A DNA stretch of 64,000 nt from Methanocella_A sp049676595 (GTDB taxonomy: Archaea; Halobacteriota; Methanocellia; Methanocellales; Methanocellaceae), in assembly GCF_049676595.1 (NCBI RefSeq), contig NZ_CP187259.1, positions 2,542,001 to 2,606,000 on the forward strand. The letters run 5' to 3'. Positions 7,883-16,842 of the stretch are shown here, in pieces. A program made the position numbers and the translations under genes. The notes beneath the pieces are model-generated. The model saw only the letters and a list, made by a program, of their open reading frames with translations. It had not been told where the DNA came from and ran no database searches. Position 1 is the first letter of the stretch. The number at the start of each line of letters is the position of its first letter.

Positions 7883-9955
7883 ATGAAGCAGATAGTGAAG
7901 AGTGGTTTTCTTTCGATCGTACTGGCAAAAGCGATGAAGATATCGTGTTCAGGAATTCTGATATTAGCGATATCCCTGTATATCATAAGCGATATTCTGA
8001 CTGGCGTAGCGAGCGCGAGTGTAGCGAGCGCAAATTCTCAGCTGGCCGTGACCAACATCCAGATGACCCCCGGTACGATTATTCAAAATACCGACAGCGC
8101 GACCATTTCTTTCACACTACACGCTACCAGAGCCGCCATCACGATCGACATATACGATCCCGACAAGAATCTCATCAGGACTCTGGATGCTGGCACCCTC
8201 GAACCCGGCGTAAACCATGTCATCTGGGACTGCAGAGACTCTGCCAACAATCCGGTCAGGCCTGGCCTGTATACCCTCGAGATAAACGCCAAAGCCGCCT
8301 ACCCCACCTACAGTTATGTACATAAGTGGGGCGGATACGGAGACGGGGATGGTAAGCTGCAGAATCCGATGGGAATCACTGTCGACCCCAGTGGAGAGGT
8401 GTATGTCGCAGATTATGGGAACGGCCGGGTACAGAAATTTGGGTCGGGCGGCAACTTCATCCAGAAATTCGGCGCTTCAGACGGTAGCTGGAAACCCACA
8501 GATCTCGTGGCAGACTCGGACGATACGATCTATGTCACTGATGAAACCGAGGTCCGAAAGTGTATTAGTAGTGGTAGCAGCGCCGGCTATACGTTTCTCT
8601 TCATCAGCGGTATTATCGGCGGAAGCTCTGCAAGTATAAGCCCCAACGCGGTTACAACAGATCCAAACGGCAATCTCTACATAACGGACGGGAATAACGA
8701 TCGCGTCCTTAAGCATTCAGCTACCGGAGATTATATCACACAATGGGGCAGCTACGGCAGCGGGCCATACCAGTTCAACCAGCCGGGATCTGTCGCGGTG
8801 GACCATGCCGGAAATATGTACATAATGGATTTGATGAACCGTCGCGTCCACAAGTTCTCGCCGAATGGTGACTACACCGAGGACTGGACTGGCCACGCAG
8901 CCGGAGATGGAGAACTATCTGCCCCTGCGAAAATTGCCGTGGATTCAAATGGCATAGTTTTCGTGGTGGATAATTTCCACTGGGTTAAAATGTATGCACC
9001 AGACGGCTATTACATCGGCAAGTTCGGGGGAGACGGGACGGGCGATGGCCAGTTCACCTGGGCATGCGATATTGCAGTGAACGATGAAGGGTATGCGTAC
9101 GTGACGGATTATTACGCTCACCGGGTCCAGAAATTTGCTCCGTATTACGCCACAGTGATAAGCATAGCGACGTTTACAGTGACAGGCACCCAGTCAGGTG
9201 ACCAGTCCACATACCAGGGGCACATATCAGCTACGCCCGGGACTTCCTCGATCATTACCCCGACAGGGATGAACAAATCGGCCACAATAGGGCACATTAG
9301 CCAGCCGGGCATAAAAGGTACGGCTAACCTGCCGGCAGCTACTGCGACCAGTACCCCGACCCCTACATGGAAAGCTACCACAGCCCAGGGATCATCGATT
9401 AGTGCCACCGCCACCCCTGCACCCACTCAGGGCATTGGGCTGATAAAACCCGGCTCTAAGGTTGTTCCAGGTATGAAATCCAATCCGGCGATCTATTTAA
9501 TTCGGCCTGTCGGGAATACGTCGATTCTCTCCCGGAATAGCTCTCTGATTGCCCCTGTCGATCTGCCGGCGCCCGGAGACAATAGTTCTCCGCTGGTTAC
9601 TGACACAATAGCGCCTGTCACCGCAATCCTCGTGGACCTGGACAAGACAAACTCGTCCCTTGCACGGATTACGCTGAATGCAAGCGACGAAGGCGGTGCA
9701 GGTATCTTGAAGACCGTATACAGCTTCGATGGTGCCAGCTGGACGAGGTATGCCGGCCCCTTTAACGTGTCAATCGAGGACAAGATAACGGTTTATGCGC
9801 TGTCCGTAGACTGGGCGGGAAACACGGAGACTGCGAAAACAGCTAACATCGGCGCAGTTACCGGGAACGAAGGGAATCCCACAGGCTTGTGTGCCGCAAT
9901 AATATTGCCTCTGCTGGTCGTGGGAGTGGTAGCCGCCGGAAGCCGGAAAAAATAA
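7883..9955 (+). CDS. NHL-repeat beta-propeller surface protein with C-terminal anchor
   Basis: A large exported protein. After an N-terminal hydrophobic signal segment (residues about 20-40 from this start) comes a FlgD-type Ig-like domain (LIRTLDAGTL, GVNHVIWD, GLYTLEI) and then five to six NHL repeats, recognisable by GITVDPSGEVYVADYGNGRVQKF and its variants. A low-complexity Thr/Ser/Pro region follows, then an OmpL47-like domain (TYSFDGASWTRYAGPF-type) and a C-terminal hydrophobic helix ending in SRKK. This layout fits an archaeal cell-surface protein anchored in the membrane. The start at ATG 7883 is chosen because GGGAGTGG lies just before it; an in-frame ATG at 7799 lacks a ribosome site and sits on the TATA-like sequence. 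Ligand unknown. Confidence 0.85.
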   Translation: MKQIVKSGFLSIVLAKAMKISCSGILILAISLYIISDILTGVASASVASANSQLAVTNIQMTPGTIIQNTDSATISFTLHATRAAITIDIYDPDKNLIRTLDAGTLEPGVNHVIWDCRDSANNPVRPGLYTLEINAKAAYPTYSYVHKWGGYGDGDGKLQNPMGITVDPSGEVYVADYGNGRVQKFGSGGNFIQKFGASDGSWKPTDLVADSDDTIYVTDETEVRKCISSGSSAGYTFLFISGIIGGSSASISPNAVTTDPNGNLYITDGNNDRVLKHSATGDYITQWGSYGSGPYQFNQPGSVAVDHAGNMYIMDLMNRRVHKFSPNGDYTEDWTGHAAGDGELSAPAKIAVDSNGIVFVVDNFHWVKMYAPDGYYIGKFGGDGTGDGQFTWACDIAVNDEGYAYVTDYYAHRVQKFAPYYATVISIATFTVTGTQSGDQSTYQGHISATPGTSSIITPTGMNKSATIGHISQPGIKGTANLPAATATSTPTPTWKATTAQGSSISATATPAPTQGIGLIKPGSKVVPGMKSNPAIYLIRPVGNTSILSRNSSLIAPVDLPAPGDNSSPLVTDTIAPVTAILVDLDKTNSSLARITLNASDEGGAGILKTVYSFDGASWTRYAGPFNVSIEDKITVYALSVDWAGNTETAKTANIGAVTGNEGNPTGLCAAIILPLLVVGVVAAGSRKK

Positions 9956-9998
9956 GCGATTCTCCGCCATACGTAACTTTCTTATTTTTTACTCAGGA

Positions 9999-10646
9999 TT
10001 ACCGCAGACGGCGCCTGACCCCGGACCTGTTGATGACCATACCAGCGGCTGCAAGGCCTCCTGCCATAGCAAAGGGTATGAAGGGCAGACAGCCATCGAT
10101 GCCCCTGTGGACGGCGTCGGGCGTGGGAGTACCGGTCACTGTCGTTGCCGGGACAGATGAAGTCGGCGTTACCGTGACTTTAGGTATCTCGTAAACGGTC
10201 TCATAGAAGCCCTGACGGAGGATGAACTGCGTGATCTCGGCGTTCTTCGGCACCGCCACTTCGACGAACTTAGGGTCGGTGATGGTGTGAGGCAGCACAT
10301 ATTCACCCGTGTACTCCTCGTTCGTGTTCTGGTACTGGTTTCCGTTGCTGTCCACGAAGATGACCTTGATGAACGCCCTGACCTGGGAATCACCGGTATT
10401 CTCGTAGCTGTAAACAAGGCGAACCCATTTGAGGTTCTGGGAATTTTCCGGCGGATAAATATTCATGAGCGGCTTATCCGTTGTGTTCACCTGTATCAGG
10501 TGAATGATAATCGGCCGCTGCTTATCCTGGTACAAAAATTCTTCTGTCTGTGGTAAAGGTATGTTTTGATCTGCAGTGGCAGCCGGAGCCACCAGAGCCA
10601 GGAAGACGAACCCCGCTATGAGAATCGGGGCAGTGCGGCCGAGCAT
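9999..10646 (-). CDS. Secreted protein with C-terminal membrane anchor, lineage-specific family
   Basis: A 215-aa protein with an N-terminal signal peptide ending near ATADQ, a central beta-rich domain, a Thr/Pro linker (VTVTPTSSVPATTV) and a C-terminal hydrophobic helix followed by RRRLR. It is a paralogue of the protein at 27914-28549: both share IPL..., a HLIQV segment, YSYENTG/YYYENKG, an Asp/Gly loop, VPKN/IPKD and the same anchor design. Function unknown; probably exposed on the outer face of the membrane. A TATA-like element (10671-10679, read on the minus strand) lies about 29 bases before the ATG, so the mRNA may be nearly leaderless. Convergent with the NHL protein gene. Confidence 0.75.
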   Translation of the reverse strand: MLGRTAPILIAGFVFLALVAPAATADQNIPLPQTEEFLYQDKQRPIIIHLIQVNTTDKPLMNIYPPENSQNLKWVRLVYSYENTGDSQVRAFIKVIFVDSNGNQYQNTNEEYTGEYVLPHTITDPKFVEVAVPKNAEITQFILRQGFYETVYEIPKVTVTPTSSVPATTVTGTPTPDAVHRGIDGCLPFIPFAMAGGLAAAGMVINRSGVRRRLR

Positions 10647-10705
10647 AGATTAATCATCCTGATCTAAGGATTTATACTTTTTGAAGTAAGCCTGTTAGCA
10701 CTGCC

Positions 10706-11083
10706 CTATTTTGCGAAGAGCAGGATAAAAGTGAAGGAGTAGAAGATGAGGAGCGCACCCAGGAAGATGAGCAGCCAGCCCGGATGACTAATTTCCACGT
10801 TAGCTTCCACATCATTTTTACTCTCATTGCCCCCGATCGGATAAAGAACCCTGGTAGCTACGACCATGCGATCCTCCCGGCCCGCGAGATGGAAGAACTC
10901 GACGATAGCCCCGAGCAGCAGAACGACCCCACCCTCGATAAATAACAGGTTTGAGAGGGTTACGAGGATGCTTCCCCCGCCGGTCACCAGGGTATAAGCC
11001 CCCGCGAGCAGAACGTCGGCCACGACGATGATAGCAGAGTAGATGATCATAGAGATAAAGGGCATTATCCGCCGGTGTTTCAT
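10706..11083 (-). CDS. Small membrane protein, unknown function
   Basis: About 125 aa with three hydrophobic segments: IISAIIVVADVLLAGAY-like, NLLFIEGGVVLLLGAIVEFF and WLLIFLGALLIFYSFTFILLF at the C-terminus. I do not recognise the family. A longer in-frame reading to 11272 would run into the promoter and start of the divergent gene, so I start at ATG 11083; ATG at 11065, preceded by GGCGGAT, is equally possible. Confidence 0.6.
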   Translation of the reverse strand: MKHRRIMPFISMIIYSAIIVVADVLLAGAYTLVTGGGSILVTLSNLLFIEGGVVLLLGAIVEFFHLAGREDRMVVATRVLYPIGGNESKNDVEANVEISHPGWLLIFLGALLIFYSFTFILLFAK

Positions 11084-11139
11084 CGGTAGGTATGTGTAGG
11101 TCCGGACACAAAAGCATTCCGCCCTCGTGTTCCGGTTAC

Positions 11140-11149
11140 CTATAAATAC
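11140..11149 (+). promoter_or_regulatory. TATA box for the AhpD-like gene
   Basis: TATAAATACT-type box about 47 bases before the TTG start of the AhpD-like gene; a transcription start about 25 bases downstream would leave a leader of roughly 28 nt that includes the GGGGAT ribosome site. Confidence 0.5.
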
Positions 11150-11195
11150 TCCCAGACGGATAACTACTCTATCATTTTCACAGCGGGGATGCACG

Positions 11196-11690
11196 TTGAA
11201 GTTCGAAAACACGCTGAAAGGAATCTTCGGAAAAGAGCCGGATGACGCAGTACAGGAACTGCTCAAGAACATAGAGGATGACTATGGTGAAGTCCCCTTC
11301 ATCCTCAAGGCCATGAGCGACAAGCCGAACGTGCTGCTCCCCAAGATTATCTACGACGACGCCGTCCTCCGCAACCCGGAGCACCTGGACGAGAAGACAG
11401 TCGAGCTAATCACGATAGGCGTGGCCACCGCTTTAAAGTGCGACCATTGCCTGAAGATGCACCTGCGCGTCGCCAGACGTAAAGGCATCTCAGAAGAGCA
11501 GGTGTTCGAAACCATCCTGCTGGCCAGCGCGTTGTCTAATACGGCCGCTCTCGCCCAGGCGATGCGGGTGTTCGAGTCAGACAAAGAAGAGCACCGGGAT
11601 ACGGAAACGATCAAGGACGAATGCCCGGGCTGCATTGTCTACGAGAACAACCACAAGAATAACTTGAATGGTAGCGATAAGACGGACTGA
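11196..11690 (+). CDS. Carboxymuconolactone decarboxylase / AhpD-like protein
   Basis: A 164-aa AhpD-superfamily protein. The helical core holds the family active-site motif CDHCLKMH (CxxC with a following His) preceded by ITIGVATALK. Members act as alkylhydroperoxidase-type disulfide reductases or bind small molecules; the CxxC pair suggests a redox role against peroxides. An extra C-terminal tail has CPGC. The start is TTG 11196 because GGGGATG lies at the proper distance; upstream in-frame codons would begin inside the promoter. Monocistronic and divergent from the small membrane protein gene. Confidence 0.82.
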   Translation: MKFENTLKGIFGKEPDDAVQELLKNIEDDYGEVPFILKAMSDKPNVLLPKIIYDDAVLRNPEHLDEKTVELITIGVATALKCDHCLKMHLRVARRKGISEEQVFETILLASALSNTAALAQAMRVFESDKEEHRDTETIKDECPGCIVYENNHKNNLNGSDKTD

Positions 11691-11729
11691 TTACAGTCTA
11701 TCAGGCTCCTTTTTAACAATAGGACAATC

Positions 11730-12040
11730 CCATCGCTGCGCTGTGCCGGCCACTATTTCTATGATACTCATAAAAAGTTGTCTATGTGCTCGTGAACGTG
11801 GACGAACGCTGCGCTGTGCCAGGATCACAGATTACGACAGATTACACCGATTGCACAGATGCTAATCGATAACAAAATAGAATGATTCGTAGTATTCATC
11901 TTATCCAATATAGTCATCTCTGCAATCTGTGCAATCCGTAACAATCTGTGATCTGGCACAGCGCAGCGATCGTGTTGCTGTCTCACGTCATCAGAGTAAT
12001 CAGAAACGCACAGCGCAGCGTTCGTATTGCTATCTCAGGC
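11730..12040. repeat. Inverted-repeat element, family A copy 1
   Basis: The left arm from about 11802 (CGAACGCTGCGCTGTG, then CCAGGATCACAG and several CACAGATT-like units) pairs with the right arm at 11917-11973 (units CAATCTGTG, then GGCACAGCGCAGCG). The core of about 55 bases is AT-rich and non-coding. A flanking module ending GTGTTGCTGTCTCACG is attached on the right, the reverse of its place in the other three copies, so this copy is inserted in the opposite orientation. It fills the gap between two genes. Confidence 0.85.
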
Positions 12041-12093
12041 CATATGAACAACCAGAAACGCGCATGTAATATCTAATTCCGACTGTACAAGTA

Positions 12094-12693
12094 TTATAGA
12101 TTCTCGAGGAACCAGCTCCGGACCAGGTCATACATTTCTTTACTATTCTGGCTGATGCCGTGATCGGCACCCTCGAACAGGATCAGCTTTTTTGGCTCCT
12201 TCGCCCGTTTGGCTATGTCGACCGAACACTGGTATGTCAAGGTCTTATCGCTGGTGCCGTGGATCAGCAGAACCGGCCTCGGAGCGATATCGGACACATC
12301 ATTTGTGCCGTATGACTGGCTCGCCACAGTAACTACGGTTTTGACCCGCTCGTCGGCAGCGGCTGCAGAAATGACTACGGCGCCGCCGAAGGACCACCCT
12401 ATGAGCCCGATCCTGTTAATATGCTCCTGGTTATCGAGGTACTCGATACAGGCAAGGATGTCTGAGATGCACTCTTCGAGAACAGAATCGTACCTGCAGT
12501 CGATCAGCAGAGAAGAGATGCCCGACTTCTGGAGATCATCGGCCATCGGATGATAGATGTTGGAAGGGCCGTGAGTCCCTCCGCCCACCCCGTGCATGTA
12601 GATGACACCTTTGTCAGTGTTGCCCTTGAAGAACTCACACCGGACGTAGCCATCCCGGTTTTTAAGGTCAAACTTGATAGCCGAGGCCTGCAT
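12094..12693 (-). CDS. Alpha/beta hydrolase (dienelactone hydrolase-like)
   Basis: A 199-aa cytoplasmic hydrolase. The nucleophile elbow GWSFGG (GxSxG type), an acid loop HGTSDKTLT and the catalytic His in GADHGI give a complete Ser-Asp-His triad. An oxyanion segment YMHGVGGG precedes them. Substrate is unknown; the small size and lack of a lid suggest an esterase or peptidase-like enzyme. It lies about 105 bases downstream of mmp10 on the same strand but has an AT-rich gap before it, so it may have its own promoter. Confidence 0.85.
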   Translation of the reverse strand: MQASAIKFDLKNRDGYVRCEFFKGNTDKGVIYMHGVGGGTHGPSNIYHPMADDLQKSGISSLLIDCRYDSVLEECISDILACIEYLDNQEHINRIGLIGWSFGGAVVISAAAADERVKTVVTVASQSYGTNDVSDIAPRPVLLIHGTSDKTLTYQCSVDIAKRAKEPKKLILFEGADHGISQNSKEMYDLVRSWFLENL

Positions 12694-12800
12694 CGATCAG
12701 AATTCAGACTGGCAATATTATATGGTGTGCTGACTTTTTTGGTGAAAAGTAAAATGAGAGGCACCGACCGTCAGCAGGCAGCGGTACCGGTATATAGAGT

Positions 12801-14093
12801 TTACTTTTTCTGAGACCTGATCTGCCGGGCAGGTTTTGGAGCAGGTATGGCTTTGGCTTTCTTCGGCTCCAGCCCGTAGATGTTGATCATCTGGATGAGC
12901 TCGGTGAACGCCTCGACTTCGAAGTCCAGGACTTCTTTCTTAGACATACCGATGGTCATTTCCCCGTCTGCGGTCAGCCGATCGGGGCCTCTACGGATAA
13001 AGCGTTCGAGGCCATCGGCAGAGAGAACTTCCTCAGCATCCTTATCCCAGACGAAAGAGCGACCCGGGAGGATTACCGTATCCTTGACATTCTTGAGATC
13101 GATGCCCTTGAGATCGTCGATAGTAAGCAGGCAGGCAATGTCCTTCTTCGCTGCCACGACGTTGACGGTGCCTCCGAGCTGGGAGAATATATCCGCCAGC
13201 ATCGGTCCGGCCACAGTGCCCGTGATAAGCGTGGCTTCTTTTGTGACAGGAGGAAGCTTCTTCAACAGCTTCGGATGATGCGCGATGGCAAAGGGAGAGC
13301 CGATCAACGGATCGCCCAGCGGAGTGCCGGTCACCCGGAACTTATATTTCGAAGCGATATCGTGGACGATATCTTCGAACTCCTTGATGGTATGAGGCTT
13401 CACACCCTTGATCAGCGGGCCGTTTTTCAGGATGAGCCCCTGCTCCTCCGAGTTGGCGAACCGCATCAGGATAACGCCTTTAGCGCCCCACTTCTGCAGC
13501 ATATCGCAGGTCTTGATGAGGTCTTTCCCGTCGTTGACCCCGGGAATAAGGACGGACGCAGCGTAGACGTCGCACGCTTTACAGAACCGGCGCAGGGCCT
13601 CAAGAGACTCTTCAGGCTGCTTGTCGTTCATGTACTCCTTACGCTTTTTCGGGTCTGCGGAAAACACGGTAAAGGTGACCTCAGTCACCCCGTTATCGAT
13701 GAAGAAGTCAGCATCGTCGGCACCCTCGAAGCCTTTACCGCTGGTATAGCCAAGGTGAATAGGTATCCCGAACTGGCCGAGGAACTGAACGAGCTCTTTC
13801 AGCTCAGGATAGCAGCTCACATCCCCGCCGCCGCTGATAGTGATCTTCTCCACACAGTCTCTGTTGAACATGAGCGCCTGCTGGACCTCCGGAATCACCA
13901 TCATCAGAGGCTTAAAGCCTGGATACTGCTCCTTCACGCCCCGGGTACAGTAGTCGCACCCCTTCTGAAACGGCATACAGTACTTACACCCGAAGGCCGG
14001 CACGTCCTTCACGAGCTTAAAATAGCAGTACTTACAGAAGCCCCGGCAATCCTTCCCCGGGCTCCCGCCCACGTCCGCGAGAACCTCAACCAT
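12801..14093 (-). CDS. mmp10: Mmp10, radical SAM arginine C-methyltransferase acting on McrA
   Basis: Mmp10 installs the 5-(S)-methylarginine in the alpha subunit of methyl-coenzyme M reductase, using S-adenosylmethionine, a [4Fe-4S] cluster and a cobamide. The N-terminus ADVGGSPGKDCRGFCKYCYF shows the family's CxxxCxxC radical SAM motif. A second cysteine group, FGCKYCMPFQKGCDYC, follows at once, as in known Mmp10 proteins. SGGGDVSCYPEL matches the SAM-binding region. The 430 aa length is typical, with a short basic tail. It stands apart from the atwA-mmp cluster. A GAGG is not visible before the ATG. Confidence 0.95.
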   Translation of the reverse strand: MVEVLADVGGSPGKDCRGFCKYCYFKLVKDVPAFGCKYCMPFQKGCDYCTRGVKEQYPGFKPLMMVIPEVQQALMFNRDCVEKITISGGGDVSCYPELKELVQFLGQFGIPIHLGYTSGKGFEGADDADFFIDNGVTEVTFTVFSADPKKRKEYMNDKQPEESLEALRRFCKACDVYAASVLIPGVNDGKDLIKTCDMLQKWGAKGVILMRFANSEEQGLILKNGPLIKGVKPHTIKEFEDIVHDIASKYKFRVTGTPLGDPLIGSPFAIAHHPKLLKKLPPVTKEATLITGTVAGPMLADIFSQLGGTVNVVAAKKDIACLLTIDDLKGIDLKNVKDTVILPGRSFVWDKDAEEVLSADGLERFIRRGPDRLTADGEMTIGMSKKEVLDFEVEAFTELIQMINIYGLEPKKAKAIPAPKPARQIRSQKK

Positions 14094-14161
14094 GATAAGG
14101 ACAAGTATGGCGGTTGAAGAGTATTAACATTTTTCGTGATAGCCAGAACATCCAGATAACT

Positions 14162-15290
14162 AACCACGGCGGCACAGCGACACAGAGACAATGGCAAACC
14201 AGAAGAGCAAGATGGTAAAAGAAACCACGGCGGCACAGCGACACAGAGACGGTGCGAACCACGTCAACAACAATCTCTTTTTTAATCCACGGCGACACGG
14301 GGACATTGTGTACCAGTACAATCGATTGATCATCATTTATTTGATCTTAGATAGTACAGTGGCTTGAGTCTAGGGTACCGCACCATTAGTTTCAGTTTGC
14401 TTATTCATCAACCATATAACATATATTCATATTATTGAAAATTAGTTGGTGTATGAAATGAAAAGAATTGAACCCATAAGTCAAGAGCTGAATGACCTGG
14501 CCACCCTGACTATCGATGCCGCTATGAAAGTCCATAGAACACTGGGACCAGGACTCCTGGAAAGTGTCTACGAAGCCTGTCTCTTGTATGAATTAAGAAA
14601 GATGGGATTTACTGTTGAATCCCAGACACAGGTCCCGGTACACTACGAGGGAGTATACCTGAATACTAACCTGCGTATCGATATCCTGGTGGAAAACAGC
14701 TTGCCATAGAAATCAAAACCGTTGAGGAATTGGCAGACATACATAGTGCTCAACTATTGACTTACCTGAAACTCATGAACCTGAGACTGGGCTTACTTCT
14801 AAACTTCAATTCAGTCATGCTAACGGACGGCCTAAAAAGAGTAGCAAACTAACAACCATTAGAGTATTTCATTTTTTTCAATTTACCGATCGATCCCAGT
14901 GTAGCAAAGGCATCAATCAGAACTTACAGTAAATTATGGGCAAATTCACAACCGTTAGTTAATGCATTGTCTCCGTGTCGCCGTGGATTAAAAAAGAAGT
15001 TGAGTTGTTCGAGAGTCACCCGCCTCTGTGTCGCCGTGCCGCCGTGGTTCAACCAGTAAGTCTTGCTCTACCGGTTCGCCTTTGTCTCCGTGTCGCCGTG
15101 CCGCCGTGGTTAGAATAATTGATCTTGTTACCCTACTTCGATTTGTCTCCGTGCCGCCGTGCCGCCGTGGTTAGAACAATTGATCTTGTTACCCTACTTC
15201 GATTTGTCTCCGTGTCGCCGTGCCGCAGTGGTTCAAATATTTGATCTTCAGTTGCCAGGATAAAGAGCCGTGCAGACATGGTTGAAAGCG
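14162..15290. repeat. Inverted-repeat element, family B copy 1, enclosing a GxxExxY gene
   Basis: The left arm has copies of AACCACGGCGGCAC followed by GCGACAC at 14162 and 14223 and a shorter one at 14287. The right arm carries the reverse complement (GTCTCCGTGTCGCCGTG, then CCGCCGTGGTT) at about 14967, 15020, 15081, 15142 and 15205. The innermost copies are flanked by matching T6/A6 runs (CTCTTTTTTAAT against ATTAAAAAAGA). The outer right end is CAGTTGCCAGGATAAAGAGCC. The core 14307-14966 holds the frameshifted gene at 14446. Same build as copies 2 and 3, which lack the gene. Confidence 0.85.
14446..14852 (+). pseudogene. GxxExxY protein (PD-(D/E)XK-like fold), frameshifted
   Basis: The first 87 codons match the GxxExxY family, a small PD-(D/E)XK nuclease-like group: GPGLLESVYEACL contains the naming motif and LRIDILVEN the catalytic Asp strand. 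Translation then stops at TAG near 14709. Reading on from about 14700 in another frame gives the expected C-terminal half, AIEIKTVEEL (the ExK strand), then AQLLTYLKL and LGLLLNFN, ending at 14852. One missing base in the GCTTGCC stretch explains this. Start candidates are TTG 14446, GTG 14449 and ATG 14458; the family N-terminus favours 14458. It sits in the core of a family-B repeat element. Confidence 0.85.
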
Positions 15291-15391
15291 TTGCGTCTAA
15301 TATGCTGCTCATGGTTAAGGTATTACGTAGTGTCGTTAGGGTCGGGACGACAAAAGATATCAAAAAAGATTGGGCATTAAGCTGATAGCGC

Positions 15392-15994
15392 TTAATGCGT
15401 GGTCGAAGCCGCAGTCGGCGTCATGGTGAAGGTCTGGGGCGCTTTGGCCGAGAAGAAGACCATGACTGCGCTGGAGGTCTTATACCCGGGCTTTTCGAGG
15501 CTCATCAGGTACAGGCCCTGGGGGAAACCGTCGATGACGAGGTCGCCGTTGGCGTCGGTGGTGCCCATCAGGTACTTGTTGTTGTAGACGTTCACGCCTT
15601 CGATGCCGTGCTTGGTGTTCTTGTCAGTGATATGCATCGTAAGCTTCAGGGTGTACTTTTCGGGTCCGACCTTGACCACGACAGGCTTGTGAGTGAAGTC
15701 TGCGGACACGGTGGTTTCGTTGATGCCCTTCATCGAGACAGTAACCGAGTGGTTGCCCGTGAGAGGCTCCTTCAGCGTCAGGTTGCCGCTGGCGTCAGTC
15801 TTGCCAACCTCAGCGCCGTCGATCTTGACCATGGCACCGGAGACCTTGTGGCCCATGGTGCCGAGGATGATTGTGACGTCCGGGGTTGCGGAGGCTGCGG
15901 CGTGCTCTGCGGCAACTGCTACCTGGACAGTAGCCAGCGATACCAGCACAACAGCCGTCAGTGCGATCAGCTTGAGAATAATCTTCTGAACCAT
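15392..15994 (-). CDS. Secreted protein with two PEGA / carboxypeptidase-regulatory-like domains
   Basis: A 200-aa exported protein. A signal peptide (KLIALTAVVLVSLATVQVAVAA) is followed by two beta-sandwich repeats. The first contains SGAMVKIDGAEVGKTDASGN and the second GIEGVNVYNNKYLMGTTDANGD, the Gly-Val-Val-Asp/turn pattern of PEGA and CarboxypepD_reg domains. It ends in a Thr-rich tail without an anchor, so it may be released or bound to other surface proteins. Function unknown beyond a structural or adhesive role. It is immediately beside family-B repeats on its downstream side. Confidence 0.75.
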   Translation of the reverse strand: MVQKIILKLIALTAVVLVSLATVQVAVAAEHAAASATPDVTIILGTMGHKVSGAMVKIDGAEVGKTDASGNLTLKEPLTGNHSVTVSMKGINETTVSADFTHKPVVVKVGPEKYTLKLTMHITDKNTKHGIEGVNVYNNKYLMGTTDANGDLVIDGFPQGLYLMSLEKPGYKTSSAVMVFFSAKAPQTFTMTPTAASTTH

Positions 15995-16112
15995 ATTCTT
16001 TACCTCTATCGGCGATAGCTGTAACTATAATAACGTGCGAGCAGATAACCTTTTTTGTTTCCGGAGAAGATCGCCGTGAAACGATTGAAAATTATTATTC
16101 ATGCGTGACTCG

Positions 16113-16240
16113 AAAAAACGAACGCTGCGCTGTGCTCGTTACTGAGTGGCCAGTATTTGGTGGATGTTGCACCTGACCCGTGAACGTGGACGAACGCTAT
16201 ATAAACAACCAGAAATCCACAGCCCAGCGTTCGTCTTATT
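16113..16240. repeat. Family A repeat fragments
   Basis: Within the 390-base gap 15995-16387 there are two pieces of the family A end motif: ACGAACGCTGCGCTGTG near 16117 and GGACGAACGCT near 16188, the latter facing AGCGTTCGT near 16222. No complete arm and no gene are present; it looks like a decayed copy. Confidence 0.6.
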
Positions 16241-16387
16241 TTTGACGCCGGCACGATAGCAACCTCCGATCAATACAGTTCAGAGCTTGTTCCCCCGAAA
16301 CTCGCGAGATGATCACGGCTTGCCCCCCAGTTCAACCCGTGTTTTCTTGCAGTCCCGTATTAAAATCCGCCAATCGTAGATCGTACC

Positions 16388-16696
16388 ATGGAAGACGCAA
16401 AAACAGACCATAAGCTGCATGCCAGCCTCTCGGGGTTTTACAGGTACCTGAAGGCCGTGTACAAATTTCCGGAAGAGCAGGTGAGGGGCATCATCGCATG
16501 CAACGGCATGATCCTGCGGCGGATCAACAACCTGACATTAAGCTTATCGGATCTGGACAGAATCCGGGTCTACATGAGAGGTTTAGGGCTCACAGGGGAG
16601 ACCATCAACCTGTACGTCAGATCGTTCGTATTTTACGTCACATATTTGGAACAAGCGAACCGGATGAAGGCCGAGGATCAATCTCGGCTGACATAG
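16388..16696 (+). CDS. Small protein resembling a tyrosine-recombinase core-binding (SAM-like) domain
   Basis: A 102-aa protein whose pattern resembles the N-terminal helical DNA-binding domain of tyrosine recombinases: SGFYRYLKAVYKF, then DRIRVYMRGLGLTGETINLY and VRSFVFYVTYLEQ, matching the usual 'fixed number of steps, then R/K-rich helix' layout. No catalytic domain (R...HxxR...Y) follows in any frame. It may be a truncated integrase or a stand-alone DNA-binding protein. ATG start without a clear ribosome site. Function uncertain. Confidence 0.55.
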   Translation: MEDAKTDHKLHASLSGFYRYLKAVYKFPEEQVRGIIACNGMILRRINNLTLSLSDLDRIRVYMRGLGLTGETINLYVRSFVFYVTYLEQANRMKAEDQSRLT

Positions 16697-16800
16697 TTAT
16701 GCATCAGTCATTAAATTGAAAAATTAAGTATTGATAATTTACCGATCAGGAAGCGGTGACAACGCTATTGTATATCATATCTTTTTTCAGTATTGTGCAA

Positions 16801-16810
16801 ACTTATATAG
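16801..16810 (+). promoter_or_regulatory. TATA box before the RelE-like gene
   Basis: ACTTATATAGG lies about 38 bases before the ATG of the RelE-like gene, implying it is transcribed on its own and not from an upstream antitoxin gene. Confidence 0.5.
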
Positions 16811-16842
16811 GATAGGATAACAATCGACTATCGAATAACAAA

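Noticed and set aside
14086..15363. Short Cys/Arg-rich open frames such as 14086-14298 and 15133-15363
   Set aside because: They translate family-B repeat arms; the same words appear in the frames at 33100-33340.
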